32,802 nt of DNA from Bacillota bacterium (GTDB lineage: Bacteria; Planctomycetota; UBA8108; UBA1146), in NCBI GenBank assembly GCA_003973385.1, contig QNYK01000070.1, positions 1 to 32,802 on the forward strand, read 5' to 3'. Every line of letters starts with the position of its first letter. The stretch's first letter is position 1. Below are positions 8,928 to 16,028 of the stretch, piece by piece. Position numbers and translations under genes: made by a program. The notes under the pieces were generated by a model. The model was not told where the DNA came from. It searched no databases and saw only the letters and a list, made by a program, of their open reading frames with translations.

Positions 8928-9070
8928 GGTTTCCGCCTCTCTCGCGGGTAGATCGACAAATGCACCATCAGCCATCCACGGCTCCATCCGGAGCCCAGCG
9001 AGGCGAATCGTCGATCACACTCAAAGATAGCCGCTTGTGCCGGTTACCGTCAAGTGATCGAAGCCTCATG

Positions 9071-10183
9071 TCAGGGAGTATCGGGCCTCCTGAGGCGGAA
9101 TTGGGCAATAATCGGCTTTTCGCGAATCTGATCCTCTGATTCACCGAGCCGGATGCGCAGCGTCCCTTTCGCCTGAGAGACGGGGTGGGTTCTGAGAACC
9201 TCGATCACAATCTTGTAGTGATGCCCTGGAAGCACCTCGGTGACGATGATTCCGAACAACCCATCGGGGGCATCGACGATCTCGGCCGAGACGATCTCGA
9301 AGGGCAGATCATCCCGCACCGATCGCACCTGCAGCTCTTTTTTGACCTCTCTGCGAACAGGTCCATCCAGGGGCGCCGTGTGGCGTCTATAAAATACGAT
9401 GTTGCCATTTGGAATCATGCGGATTCGATCCTGATGCTCGACCACGACGGGCACCGGAATCGCGACCGCTTTCCGCTCTGGTAGATCCACCAGCAACTCC
9501 AGGTCGTCTCGAAGACTGCCCATCGTCTCGGAAGGACCTGCTTCCAGCGTCAGACGCCAGCCCTTTTCGAGAGGTTCCAGCGCATGAACTGAAAAGGAAC
9601 CGTTCTTCGATCTTGCGCCGATCAATTCTAGCGGTGTTTCTGTAGCGGGCAGGATGGTGGTGGTGAGTCGCTTGGTTTCGAAGGAGAGACCTTGCAACTT
9701 GTAGACGCGGCTCTCCAGTTCGAGTAGCGGATCGACGAGGCCCATCATCCACAGGTGGATCTCGGGTGATTCGGGATCGTTGGTCCTGACCACGGCATTT
9801 TTTCTGGGTCGACCGCCGCTGAAATCGAGGGTGTCGACCTGCAGTTCGACGACACCAGCAGCTCCGACCTCGATCCACTCGTCATGGCGAGTGGAGGTGC
9901 AACCGCAGGTCGAGGTCACCTTGAGAATCCTGAGCGGAGCCCTGCCATGATTTTCGATGCGGAAGGTGTGCTTGACGATGGTTCCCTGGAGCACGGTGCC
10001 CCAGTCGTGCTCCGTCTGTTCCAGGTGCAGGACGGGGGCTGGCCCGATGGGGAACGGAGGCGGGATATCCGGCTCCTGGGCCAGCAGCTGCGAGCAGGTG
10101 GCCAGCAGCAACAGCGCGAGAACCAGCTGTAAACCAGCGAAAGAGCGTCGCTCCCTGGCACCAGCGGGATTGCTCTGGATCAT
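9071..10183 (-). CDS. Exported DUF1573 protein, cysteine form
   Basis: This protein of about 370 residues has a signal peptide (RRSFAGLQLVLALLLLATCSQLLAQ) and a DUF1573 domain: TEHDWGTVLQGTIVKHTFRIENHG followed by the C93-G-C95 motif and a beta-rich remainder. It is a clear paralogue of the selenocysteine form downstream. They share HDWGTVLQGT exactly, and the C-terminal halves match (IPRGNIVF/IPNGNIVF; DAPEGVFRI/DAPDGLFGI; KGTLRIR/RGTLRIQ). It lacks the proline-rich tail. The start is the ATG at 10183, chosen because it gives a normal signal peptide; its ribosome site is weak, and an upstream GTG at 10234 is possible. It lies about 140 nt upstream of the selenoprotein gene on the same strand and may be co-transcribed with it. 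Role unknown; export is inferred. Confidence 0.88.
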   Translation of the reverse strand: MIQSNPAGARERRSFAGLQLVLALLLLATCSQLLAQEPDIPPPFPIGPAPVLHLEQTEHDWGTVLQGTIVKHTFRIENHGRAPLRILKVTSTCGCTSTRHDEWIEVGAAGVVELQVDTLDFSGGRPRKNAVVRTNDPESPEIHLWMMGLVDPLLELESRVYKLQGLSFETKRLTTTILPATETPLELIGARSKNGSFSVHALEPLEKGWRLTLEAGPSETMGSLRDDLELLVDLPERKAVAIPVPVVVEHQDRIRMIPNGNIVFYRRHTAPLDGPVRREVKKELQVRSVRDDLPFEIVSAEIVDAPDGLFGIIVTEVLPGHHYKIVIEVLRTHPVSQAKGTLRIRLGESEDQIREKPIIAQFRLRRPDTP

Positions 10184-10482
10184 TGAATTCGAGTGGAACA
10201 ACTGGTAACTCCAAGTCAAGGAATCGGCGAACACGGGTGCCTGGATGCTAGGAGCAGGGTCGACTTATCGCAACCTTTGTCGAGATTCGGGGTTACCCAG
10301 GAACTTTCGAGCAGCTGTGCCCGTTGGCGTCAATGTTGCGTTCCAGTAACAAAGGCGATAGTTTGGCACCAAAGGAAGCGATCGCATCGGAGCGTCTTCG
10401 ACGAGGACACAGGCCGATCAGATGCCAAAATCCCGCGATGAGGTGGTCGGCAGTGCGATGTTTTCGAAGGGAGAAATTTGTG
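10184..10482. other. Divergent intergenic region between DUF1573 and TlpA-like genes
   Basis: About 300 bp separate the start of the leftward DUF1573 gene from the rightward thioredoxin-like gene, so both promoters should lie here. I see no convincing coding sequence and no clear consensus promoter or operator. The only open frames are antisense or N-terminal extensions lacking protein character. Confidence 0.6.
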
Positions 10483-11478
10483 ATGAGGATGATACTCAGG
10501 GCCAGGAAACTGACGTGTGTAGTGGCGATCTTGCTGCTGGCGTCGCTGCCAGTTCAGGCCGGATCCGAGGTCGGGGACGCGGCTCCACCTGTCAATGCGG
10601 GTGGCTGGATCAACATGGATGCCAACACATCCTGGGATTCTCTGGCTGGAAAACTGATCTTGATTGAAAAATGGGCCACATGGTGAGGACCTTGCAAGGG
10701 CCAGATCCCGCACCTGAACGCCTTTCATAAGGAGTTCAAGGATCGTGGGCTGGTCGTCATCGGGGTCACCGATGAACCTGAAGCCAAGGCCAAACCCTAT
10801 ATCGAGCGCAACAAGATAAAGTACCCCATCGTCTTCGGAGGCGGAGCCAGCGGCTACAAGACGCGCGGTATTCCTCACTCCTGGCTGGTGGGTCCAGGCG
10901 GAAAGATCGTCTGGAAGGGGCACCCCGTGGGACTCAATGCCTCCATCATCGAGAAGCACATCGAAGGAGCGCGCGTCGGCCCCAAGATCGAACTTCCACC
11001 GCAACTGGTGAAGACCACCAAGTACCTGAAGGCGGGTCAGTTCGGTAAGGCCTACACCGACCTGGAGAAGCAAGCAAAACGCGCCAAGGATCCTGCCGTC
11101 GAGCAGGCGGCTCGCGATGCGATGCAGAAGATCTCCGAATACGCCTCGGTCGAACTGGCGAGGGTCGCGGAGTTCAAGAAAAAGTTGAAGTTCGAGGCGG
11201 GGCTGCAAGCGCTGCAACGAGGTTCTCAATCCTTCAAGGGGATGGACATCGCCAAGGAGTTCACCAAGGAACTCCGGTCCTGGAAGAAGGACAAGACGAT
11301 CCAGGCCCAGATAGGCGGAGCAAGGCTGCTTGTAGAAGCGGAAGATCTGGTCAAGCGCGGCAAGTACGAGAAGGCGGCAAAGATCTATGCTGTGCTCGCC
11401 AGGAGCAAGAAGTACGCCGGTTCTGCTGCCCAGAAGGAAGCAGAGATTCGCCTCCAGGAGATCAGGAAGTATCTCTGA
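10483..11478 (+). CDS. Exported TlpA/thioredoxin-like selenoprotein (W-U-G-P-C) with helical C-terminal extension
   Basis: The ATG at 10483 has GAAGGGAG upstream, and the frame reaches a stop at 11478, crossing one in-frame TGA at 10684-10686. Reading it as Sec gives 331 residues with K-W-A-T-W-U68-G-P-C71-K. The TGA thus sits at the nucleophilic first cysteine of the WCGPC thioredoxin motif. The rest of the fold is present: HKEFKDRGLVVIGVTDEPE, and GIPHSWLVGPGGKIVWKGHP with the cis-proline segment GIPHS. The signal peptide is RMILRARKLTCVVAILLLASLPVQA, so the protein acts outside the cytoplasm. Residues from about 170 on form a lysine-rich helical extension that looks TPR-like (KAGQFGKAYTDLEKQAKRA; VKRGKYEKAAKIYAVLARSKKY). 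It is probably a thiol/selenol oxidoreductase. The DUF1573 proteins beside it are plausible partners (inference). Confidence 0.9.
10684..10686 (+). other. In-frame TGA, putative selenocysteine codon (TlpA-like protein Sec68)
   Basis: The TGA lies between TGG and GGACCTTGC, giving W-U-G-P-C. The same frame is open from 10483 to 11478 apart from this codon, and sequence on both sides belongs to one thioredoxin fold. Confidence 0.9.
10693..10712 (+). promoter_or_regulatory. Candidate bacterial SECIS hairpin, TlpA-like gene
   Basis: UGC (10693-10695) pairs with GCA (10710-10712) and GGG (10698-10700) with CCC (10707-10709) around the loop CCAGAU, with AA bulged on the 5' side. The loop starts 14 nt after the TGA, nearly the same distance as in the DUF1573 gene. 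It is weaker than the other hairpin and was folded by eye only. Confidence 0.5.
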
Positions 11479-11508
11479 GGTGTTTCAGAAACTGGTTCTG
11501 ATGGCGAC

Positions 11509-11549
11509 AAGAAGCAGCCCCGCAGGTGAATCCTGCGGGGCTGCTTCTT
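11509..11549. terminator. Perfect 18-bp inverted repeat, bidirectional terminator
   Basis: AAGAAGCAGCCCCGCAGG (11509-11526) and its exact complement (11532-11549) flank the loop TGAAT. It sits between the convergent TlpA-like gene (ends 11478) and gap (ends 11579). Each arm ends in a T-rich CTTCTT on its own strand, so it can serve both directions. Confidence 0.9.
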
Positions 11550-11578
11550 CGTGTCGATTCAAGGGTACTTCATCGAGG

Positions 11579-12568
11579 TCAACGGACCCTGTCGATCAGG
11601 TCGACGACCCGACTCGAATATCCCCATTCGTTGTCGTACCAGGAGAGTACCTTGGCGCTGTGCGTTCCGATCGTCATCGTCAACTGGGAGTCGAAGATCG
11701 ACGAGTGCGGATTGCCGATGATGTCCGAGGAGACCACAGGGTCGGTGCAGTACTCGATGATGCCTTTCATCGGTCCCTGCGCTGCTTTCTGCAGCACCTG
11801 ATTGATCGCCTCGACAGTCACCGGATTCTCGAAGGTGGCGACGAGATCCACCACTGACCCATCGATGACGGGGACACGCATCGCCATCCCATCGAGTTTG
11901 CCCTGCAATTTTGGGAGCACCTGACCCACAGCTCGCGCGGCACCGGTCGAGGTGGGAATCGTGTTCTCACCCGCTGCGCGGCTGCGACGAAGATCCTGGT
12001 GGTACCAGTCCGCCAGGCTTTGATCGTTGGTATAGGCATGAACCGTCGTCATCACACCGCGAATCAATCCGAAGGAATCGTCGAGAACCTTGACCAGCGG
12101 AGCGAGGCAATTGGTGGTGCAGGACGCATTCGAGATGATGCGATGGCCCGCTTCGAGAATCTCATCGTTGACCCCGAGCACCAGCAGTGCATCGATCTCG
12201 TCCTTCGGTGGAACCGTCAGGATCACCTTGCCGGCGCCAGCCTTGATGTGGAGTTCGCAGTCGCTGCGGGTCCGGAACCGGCCTGTCGATTCGATGACCA
12301 CATCGACTCCCAGTTGCTTCCATGGCAACTTCTCTGGGTCCCGTTCTGACAGCATCTGGCAACTCTGGCGACCGGTCTTGAGTGTCCCCGAGTCGAGGGT
12401 CACTGGCAGCGAAAATGGCCCCATCACCGAGTCGTAACGAAGCAGGTAGGCCAGCGTTTGAGGGTCCGAGATGTCGTTGATGGCAACGATGTCGATGTCG
12501 TCACGGGTACAGGCGATCCTGAACACGCTTCGTCCGATGCGCCCGAATCCGTTGATGGCGATCTTCAA
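11579..12568 (-). CDS. gap: Glyceraldehyde-3-phosphate dehydrogenase, canonical
   Basis: This 329-residue cytosolic glycolytic enzyme has the NAD-binding INGFGRIGRSVFR at its N-terminus, the active site ISNASC150TTNC, the catalytic H177 in TTVHAYTNDQ, and the C-terminal SWYDNEWGYSSRVVDL. D32 in AIND is consistent with NAD preference. The start is a TTG at 12568: it gives the exact family N-terminus (MKIAINGFGRIG) and has GAGGA upstream. It overlaps the stop of the upstream GAPDH paralogue by 4 nt (TTGA), indicating translational coupling. It ends at the bidirectional terminator shared with the TlpA-like gene. Confidence 0.96.
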   Translation of the reverse strand: MKIAINGFGRIGRSVFRIACTRDDIDIVAINDISDPQTLAYLLRYDSVMGPFSLPVTLDSGTLKTGRQSCQMLSERDPEKLPWKQLGVDVVIESTGRFRTRSDCELHIKAGAGKVILTVPPKDEIDALLVLGVNDEILEAGHRIISNASCTTNCLAPLVKVLDDSFGLIRGVMTTVHAYTNDQSLADWYHQDLRRSRAAGENTIPTSTGAARAVGQVLPKLQGKLDGMAMRVPVIDGSVVDLVATFENPVTVEAINQVLQKAAQGPMKGIIEYCTDPVVSSDIIGNPHSSIFDSQLTMTIGTHSAKVLSWYDNEWGYSSRVVDLIDRVR

Positions 12569-13599
12569 CTGTTCTTCCTCTCGCCGCCGACGGGGCTCTT
12601 CGGTCCCAGCTGGGCAACCAGTTCGACAATCCTGTGCGAGATGCCGCCGCCCTGTTCGTACCAGCCGAGAACCTTGAGTAGCACTCCATCGGTCACCAGG
12701 GTCGCGAGGCTATCGAAGACGCAGGAGGCGGGGTGGTCACTGATGTCGCTGGAGACGATCGGCTGGTCGGTGAAAGCGAGGTAGGGCGCGTGGACGCTGT
12801 CCGCTGCGCTCCTGAACACCTCGTTGATGACAGAGGCTTCCACGGGCTTCTTCATCTGAACCGTCAGGTCGGTGCAGGAAACTCCGGGAACAGGGACATT
12901 CAATTTCATGCCCTTGAACCGGCCTGCCAGGTGCGGAAACAGCTGTTCGATCGCTTCGTCTGTCCAGGTGGTCTGCGGAACAATATTTTGCATGGCAGCG
13001 CGAGAACGGCGCAGATCTCCTGGAGAGGGCACATCGGTCAGGCTCTGGTCGGCAGTGTATGCGTGAACCGAAGTGAAGGAGCCCTCTTCGATGCCAAACG
13101 CATCATCGAGCACCTTGACCATCAGCGCCGTCGCGTTGGCGGTCGATGAGCCGCACGAGATGATACGGTTCGACCGATCGATCACATCGGCGGTGACACC
13201 GCGGATATGGAGATGGTCGATGTCGTCGGTCGGAGGAGTGGAGAGGATGACACGATCTGCGCCCTGGTCGAGATGCTTCTGGAGTTCGTGGCGGGCACGG
13301 TACTTGCCGGTCGCCTCCACGACCACATCGACACCATGTTCGTACCAGGGGATCTCACCAGGCTCGCGGTGGTGGAGCACCTGGATCTGTTTGCCACCGG
13401 CGTAGAGGGCGTCGTCGAGGATCCGGATCGGTTGCTCGAATCGTCCCCGCAGTGAATCAAATCGGAGCAGATACTCCATCGCGTGGATGTCGGCAATCTC
13501 GTTGATGGCAACGATTTCGATGTCTTCGCGGCCATAGACGGCACGAAAGACATTTCGACCGATGCGCCCAAATCCCATCAAGCCAACGCGAACGGACAT
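12565..13599 (-). CDS. GAPDH paralogue lacking the catalytic cysteine
   Basis: This 344-residue protein spans the whole GAPDH fold: GLMGFGRIGRNVFRAVYG, STPPTDDID, VHAYTADQSL, GWYEQGGGISHRIVEL. The active-site segment reads IISC149GSSTANATAL where the partner has IISNASCTTNCLAP. Serine (S152) therefore replaces the catalytic cysteine and alanine (A156) the second conserved one, while the catalytic histidine (H179) stays. C149 lies three residues earlier and is not a normal replacement. NEWGYS is changed to QGGGIS. The fold and nucleotide-binding region look intact, so this is a divergent functional protein rather than a decaying gene. It may be a non-phosphorylating or regulatory subunit, or may act on another substrate. 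The ATG at 13599 has AGGAG upstream, and the gene precedes and overlaps the canonical gap. Confidence 0.9.
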   Translation of the reverse strand: MSVRVGLMGFGRIGRNVFRAVYGREDIEIVAINEIADIHAMEYLLRFDSLRGRFEQPIRILDDALYAGGKQIQVLHHREPGEIPWYEHGVDVVVEATGKYRARHELQKHLDQGADRVILSTPPTDDIDHLHIRGVTADVIDRSNRIISCGSSTANATALMVKVLDDAFGIEEGSFTSVHAYTADQSLTDVPSPGDLRRSRAAMQNIVPQTTWTDEAIEQLFPHLAGRFKGMKLNVPVPGVSCTDLTVQMKKPVEASVINEVFRSAADSVHAPYLAFTDQPIVSSDISDHPASCVFDSLATLVTDGVLLKVLGWYEQGGGISHRIVELVAQLGPKSPVGGERKNS

Positions 13600-13609
13600 C
13601 AGGTGACTC

Positions 13610-13695
13610 CTGTCTGGACGGGTTTACTTCGCAGCGAGGAACAACGCCGATGCTGTGGTCAATTCCCGGTGGCGGTGCTTCCCATCCCCAGACAG
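13610..13695. repeat. 8-bp inverted repeat pair in the divergent gap/RLP promoter region
   Basis: CTGTCTGG (13610-13617) and CCAGACAG (13688-13695) are exact complements about 70 nt apart. They lie in the 160-bp region between the leftward GAPDH pair and the rightward RuBisCO-like operon. They could be paired operator half-sites or chance. Confidence 0.35.
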
Positions 13696-13759
13696 AATAA
13701 CGCCAGTCAATAAAAGAGCGAGCCATCCGAGGGTCCCCGGAGGGCTGGAAAGGTACCCG

Positions 13760-14890
13760 GTGCAGAAAGATTCCATCGTGGCCAGGTACAGGGTTCAGGT
13801 CGACAGGAGCGATTCGGTGGCGCTGGCGAGAGCGATGGCGGTCGAATTGACCGTCGAGGTTCCCGACGCCTTGATCACTCGCTACCCCGGGATCGAGTCG
13901 GATGTGGTCGCAGATGTACTGGATGTGGTTGAAGTGGAGAGCGGGATTCACCAGGTGACGCTCGCCCTCGCGGCGGATCTGGCGGGGGAAGATCTGAACC
14001 GACTGCTCAATTTACTGCTGGGCAACTGCTCGATGATGCCAGGCGTTCGCCTGGTTGACCTTCACCTTCCGGATCAGTTGCTGTCTCGCTTCAAGGGACC
14101 GCGCCATGGCATCGCCGGCGTCAGGGAATTGACCGCAATTGCCGACAGACCCCTGGTCGCGACCGTTCTCAAACCCAGGGGCGCCCCGGTGCAGGATCTG
14201 GTCAGGGTGTGTCGCGAGTTTGCCACGGCGGGTGGAGATCTGATCAAGGACGACCACAATCTGATCGATGATGATCTGGAGAGCTTCCGTGATCGCGTCG
14301 TTCGCTGTGCGCAGGCGATCCGCGAGTCGCAAGGAGATCGCCATGTGATCTACCTGGTCAATCTGATCGCCCCTTCACAACAACTCGACGCCCGCCTGGA
14401 GATCGCCCTCGAGGCGGGAGCCGATGGAGCGTTACTGGCACCGTGGGTGATCGGACTCGATCGTGTCAGGGAACTGACTGGTCGGTGGCCCGGTGTATAC
14501 CTCGGCCATCCCTCGATGAGTGGTGTCCTCACCGGCGGTGCTTCCTCCGGTATCGATGCGCACATTGTTCACGGAACTCTGGCGCGGCTGGCAGGGCTCG
14601 ATGGTTCGGTGTTCGTCAACAGCGGCGGCCGCTTTCCCGTGACCAGAACTGAAGGGAGGAGCATCGCAGCCGCCCTTCGTCAGCCGCTGGCGAATCTGAA
14701 GCCAGCGTGGGCAGTCCCCGCGGGAGGGATGCGGCCCGAGCGACTACCGGAGATGATCGAGGACTTTGGCCGCGACACGATGATGTTGATGGGAGGAGCG
14801 TTGCTCACCGCGAAGGAGGGGATCGAGGCCTGCACGCGAGAGATCGTCCAACAACTGGAGGAGCGATTCGAGACTGCGAGGGAGATGTAG
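13760..14890 (+). CDS. RuBisCO-like protein (form IV, divergent)
   Basis: This 376-residue protein has the RuBisCO large-subunit fold: the N-terminal ARYRVQVDRSD...AVELTVEVP, then LVATVLKPRG, AGGDLIKDDH, YLGHPSMSGV, VNSGG, PAGGM and MLMGGALL. Compared with true RuBisCO, the lysines equivalent to K175 (K138) and K201 (K163) are kept. K177 is arginine (R140), E204 is histidine (H166), R295 is proline (P251), S379 is alanine (A321), and the loop-6 GKLEG is absent. It should therefore not fix CO2. Known RLPs enolise or isomerise phosphorylated sugar-like substrates, and the reaction here is unknown. The GTG at 13760 has GGAAAGG upstream. It heads a five-gene run and is divergent from the GAPDH pair. 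Confidence 0.88.
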   Translation: MQKDSIVARYRVQVDRSDSVALARAMAVELTVEVPDALITRYPGIESDVVADVLDVVEVESGIHQVTLALAADLAGEDLNRLLNLLLGNCSMMPGVRLVDLHLPDQLLSRFKGPRHGIAGVRELTAIADRPLVATVLKPRGAPVQDLVRVCREFATAGGDLIKDDHNLIDDDLESFRDRVVRCAQAIRESQGDRHVIYLVNLIAPSQQLDARLEIALEAGADGALLAPWVIGLDRVRELTGRWPGVYLGHPSMSGVLTGGASSGIDAHIVHGTLARLAGLDGSVFVNSGGRFPVTRTEGRSIAAALRQPLANLKPAWAVPAGGMRPERLPEMIEDFGRDTMMLMGGALLTAKEGIEACTREIVQQLEERFETAREM

Positions 14891-15208
14891 ATGGGGACCC
14901 GGACCGTCGGCGCAGGGTTGCTGGTGCTGGCGCTCTTGATGCTCATCCTGTCGGGTCAGGCATTCATCGAACTCTCCTCGATGGTCGCTGCTCCGGGTCC
15001 TGTTTCCGACGACGATGCCTCGTTTTTTACCGAGCAGTTGCTTCATCTGGTCGTGATGACGATTTCGACCCCTGCTCCCGCTCCGCAGTTGGTCGCTACC
15101 CGGGTGCAGTACGCCCTCGTAGCATGCTGCCTGCTCGCCCTCATCATCGGCGGTTACGGAATGTCCCTGATGTGGCGTGATCTGGCAGGGGAACGCTCCA
15201 GGAACTGA
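14891..15208 (+). CDS. Small two-helix membrane protein A
   Basis: This 105-residue protein starts at an ATG directly after the TAG of the RuBisCO-like gene. Residues 7-27 and about 72-92 (ALVACCLLALIIGGYGMSLMW) are strongly hydrophobic. A ~45-residue polar, acidic stretch lies between, and the tail is short and basic (RDLAGERSRN). No family is recognised. It shares length and layout with the next two genes, so the three look like diverged tandem copies. The basic C-tail suggests both ends face the cytoplasm with the middle loop outside. Confidence 0.75.
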   Translation: MGTRTVGAGLLVLALLMLILSGQAFIELSSMVAAPGPVSDDDASFFTEQLLHLVVMTISTPAPAPQLVATRVQYALVACCLLALIIGGYGMSLMWRDLAGERSRN

Positions 15209-15296
15209 GGAGTCCGTGGAGGCTCTGCCCGGTCGGAGTGCGGCTGTTCATTCTGGCACGGATGTGGTGGGGTGTGATCGTTGGAAGGTGGATGAG

Positions 15297-15620
15297 TTGA
15301 CCAGGATAATTGGCGTACTGTTCCTGCTTCTTGCCGCGCTGATCGTCGGCTCGTTCATGATGGTCCTGGCCGACATCAATGGAGTGATGATGAGTGATCA
15401 GGTCCCCAGGGATACCCTCTCGATCTCGACCAGGATCGCTCTGAGCGTCTTTCAAGATGAGTCGATGGCGGCTTCAGATGAGATCGATGTCGATCAATTG
15501 ATGATCATGGTCAACAGCACGGGCAGATACTATGGCGTGGCGGCTCTGGTTTGTGCGGGCTATGGCGTCTTCCTGCTGCTGAGCGGTCGCAAGGAGAGCA
15601 CCATGGAGGCTGGGTCCTGA
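15297..15620 (+). CDS. Small two-helix membrane protein B
   Basis: This protein has 107 residues from the TTG at 15297, chosen because GGAAGG lies 8 nt upstream; a GTG at 15288 is an alternative. The first helix is RIIGVLFLLLAALIVGSFMMVL and the second is YYGVAALVCAGYGVFLLLSGRK. Between them is a ~55-residue extracytoplasmic loop with an acidic patch (ASDEIDVDQL). Layout matches genes A and C, and the second helix ends with the same G-x-G/x-x-x-x-L pattern. No function is recognised. It belongs to the RuBisCO-like operon by position and strand. Confidence 0.7.
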   Translation: MTRIIGVLFLLLAALIVGSFMMVLADINGVMMSDQVPRDTLSISTRIALSVFQDESMAASDEIDVDQLMIMVNSTGRYYGVAALVCAGYGVFLLLSGRKESTMEAGS

Positions 15621-15704
15621 ATGCTGATTCGAGGCGATGCAGGCCACCTCGAAGGACCCAGGGAAGAGGATGCAATCACACGCCAGCCGCTGGAGAGGTG
15701 AGAG

Positions 15705-16028
15705 ATGGTCAAGTTCGCGGGTGTTGCACTGCTCTTGTTCGCCATCGGTATGGGGGTGATCGTGTTCCTGGTCGGTCGGGATGCTTCGAACAACTTTTTC
15801 ATCTTCTTTTCTTCGCAGCCGCATCCGAGCACGCTCTCGCTGCCGACCCGCGTGATCTTTCAGGTCCCCGCTGAGCCCACCGATCGATCGTGGGCAAAAC
15901 AATACGACTGGGACTTGCTGTTGAAGCTCAGCCTCGCTGGCGGCGTGTTCACCCTGATCATCGCAGGTGCGGGATTGATGATGATCCTGAGGGAGCCGAA
16001 GCAAGGGCTCGACGGTACGGTCTCCTGA
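15705..16028 (+). CDS. Small two-helix membrane protein C
   Basis: This 107-residue protein starts at the ATG at 15705 after a purine-rich GAGAGGTGAGAG. Helix 1 is VALLLFAIGMGVIVFLVG and helix 2 is LAGGVFTLIIAGAGLMMIL. The loop (about 28-75) contains STLSLPTRVIFQVP, similar to LSISTRIALSVFQ in protein B. Its TGA stop overlaps the ATG of the DUF1343 gene by one base (TGATG), so the two are translationally coupled. Function is unknown; a membrane anchor or partner for a neighbouring product is only a guess. Confidence 0.75.
   Translation: MVKFAGVALLLFAIGMGVIVFLVGRDASNNFFIFFSSQPHPSTLSLPTRVIFQVPAEPTDRSWAKQYDWDLLLKLSLAGGVFTLIIAGAGLMMILREPKQGLDGTVS

Noticed and set aside
7665-11478. Whole-genome reassignment of TGA (to Trp, Gly or Cys)
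   Set aside because: TGA is the natural stop of the sulfatase, dehydratase, symporter, GAPDH paralogue, protease and others in this window, and all other genes read normally with TGG for Trp and TGC/TGT for Cys.
13760-14890. A genuine CO2-fixing RuBisCO large subunit
   Set aside because: Several catalytic residues (E204, R295, S379, the loop-6 lysine motif) are changed and the chain is short, so it is a RuBisCO-like protein.
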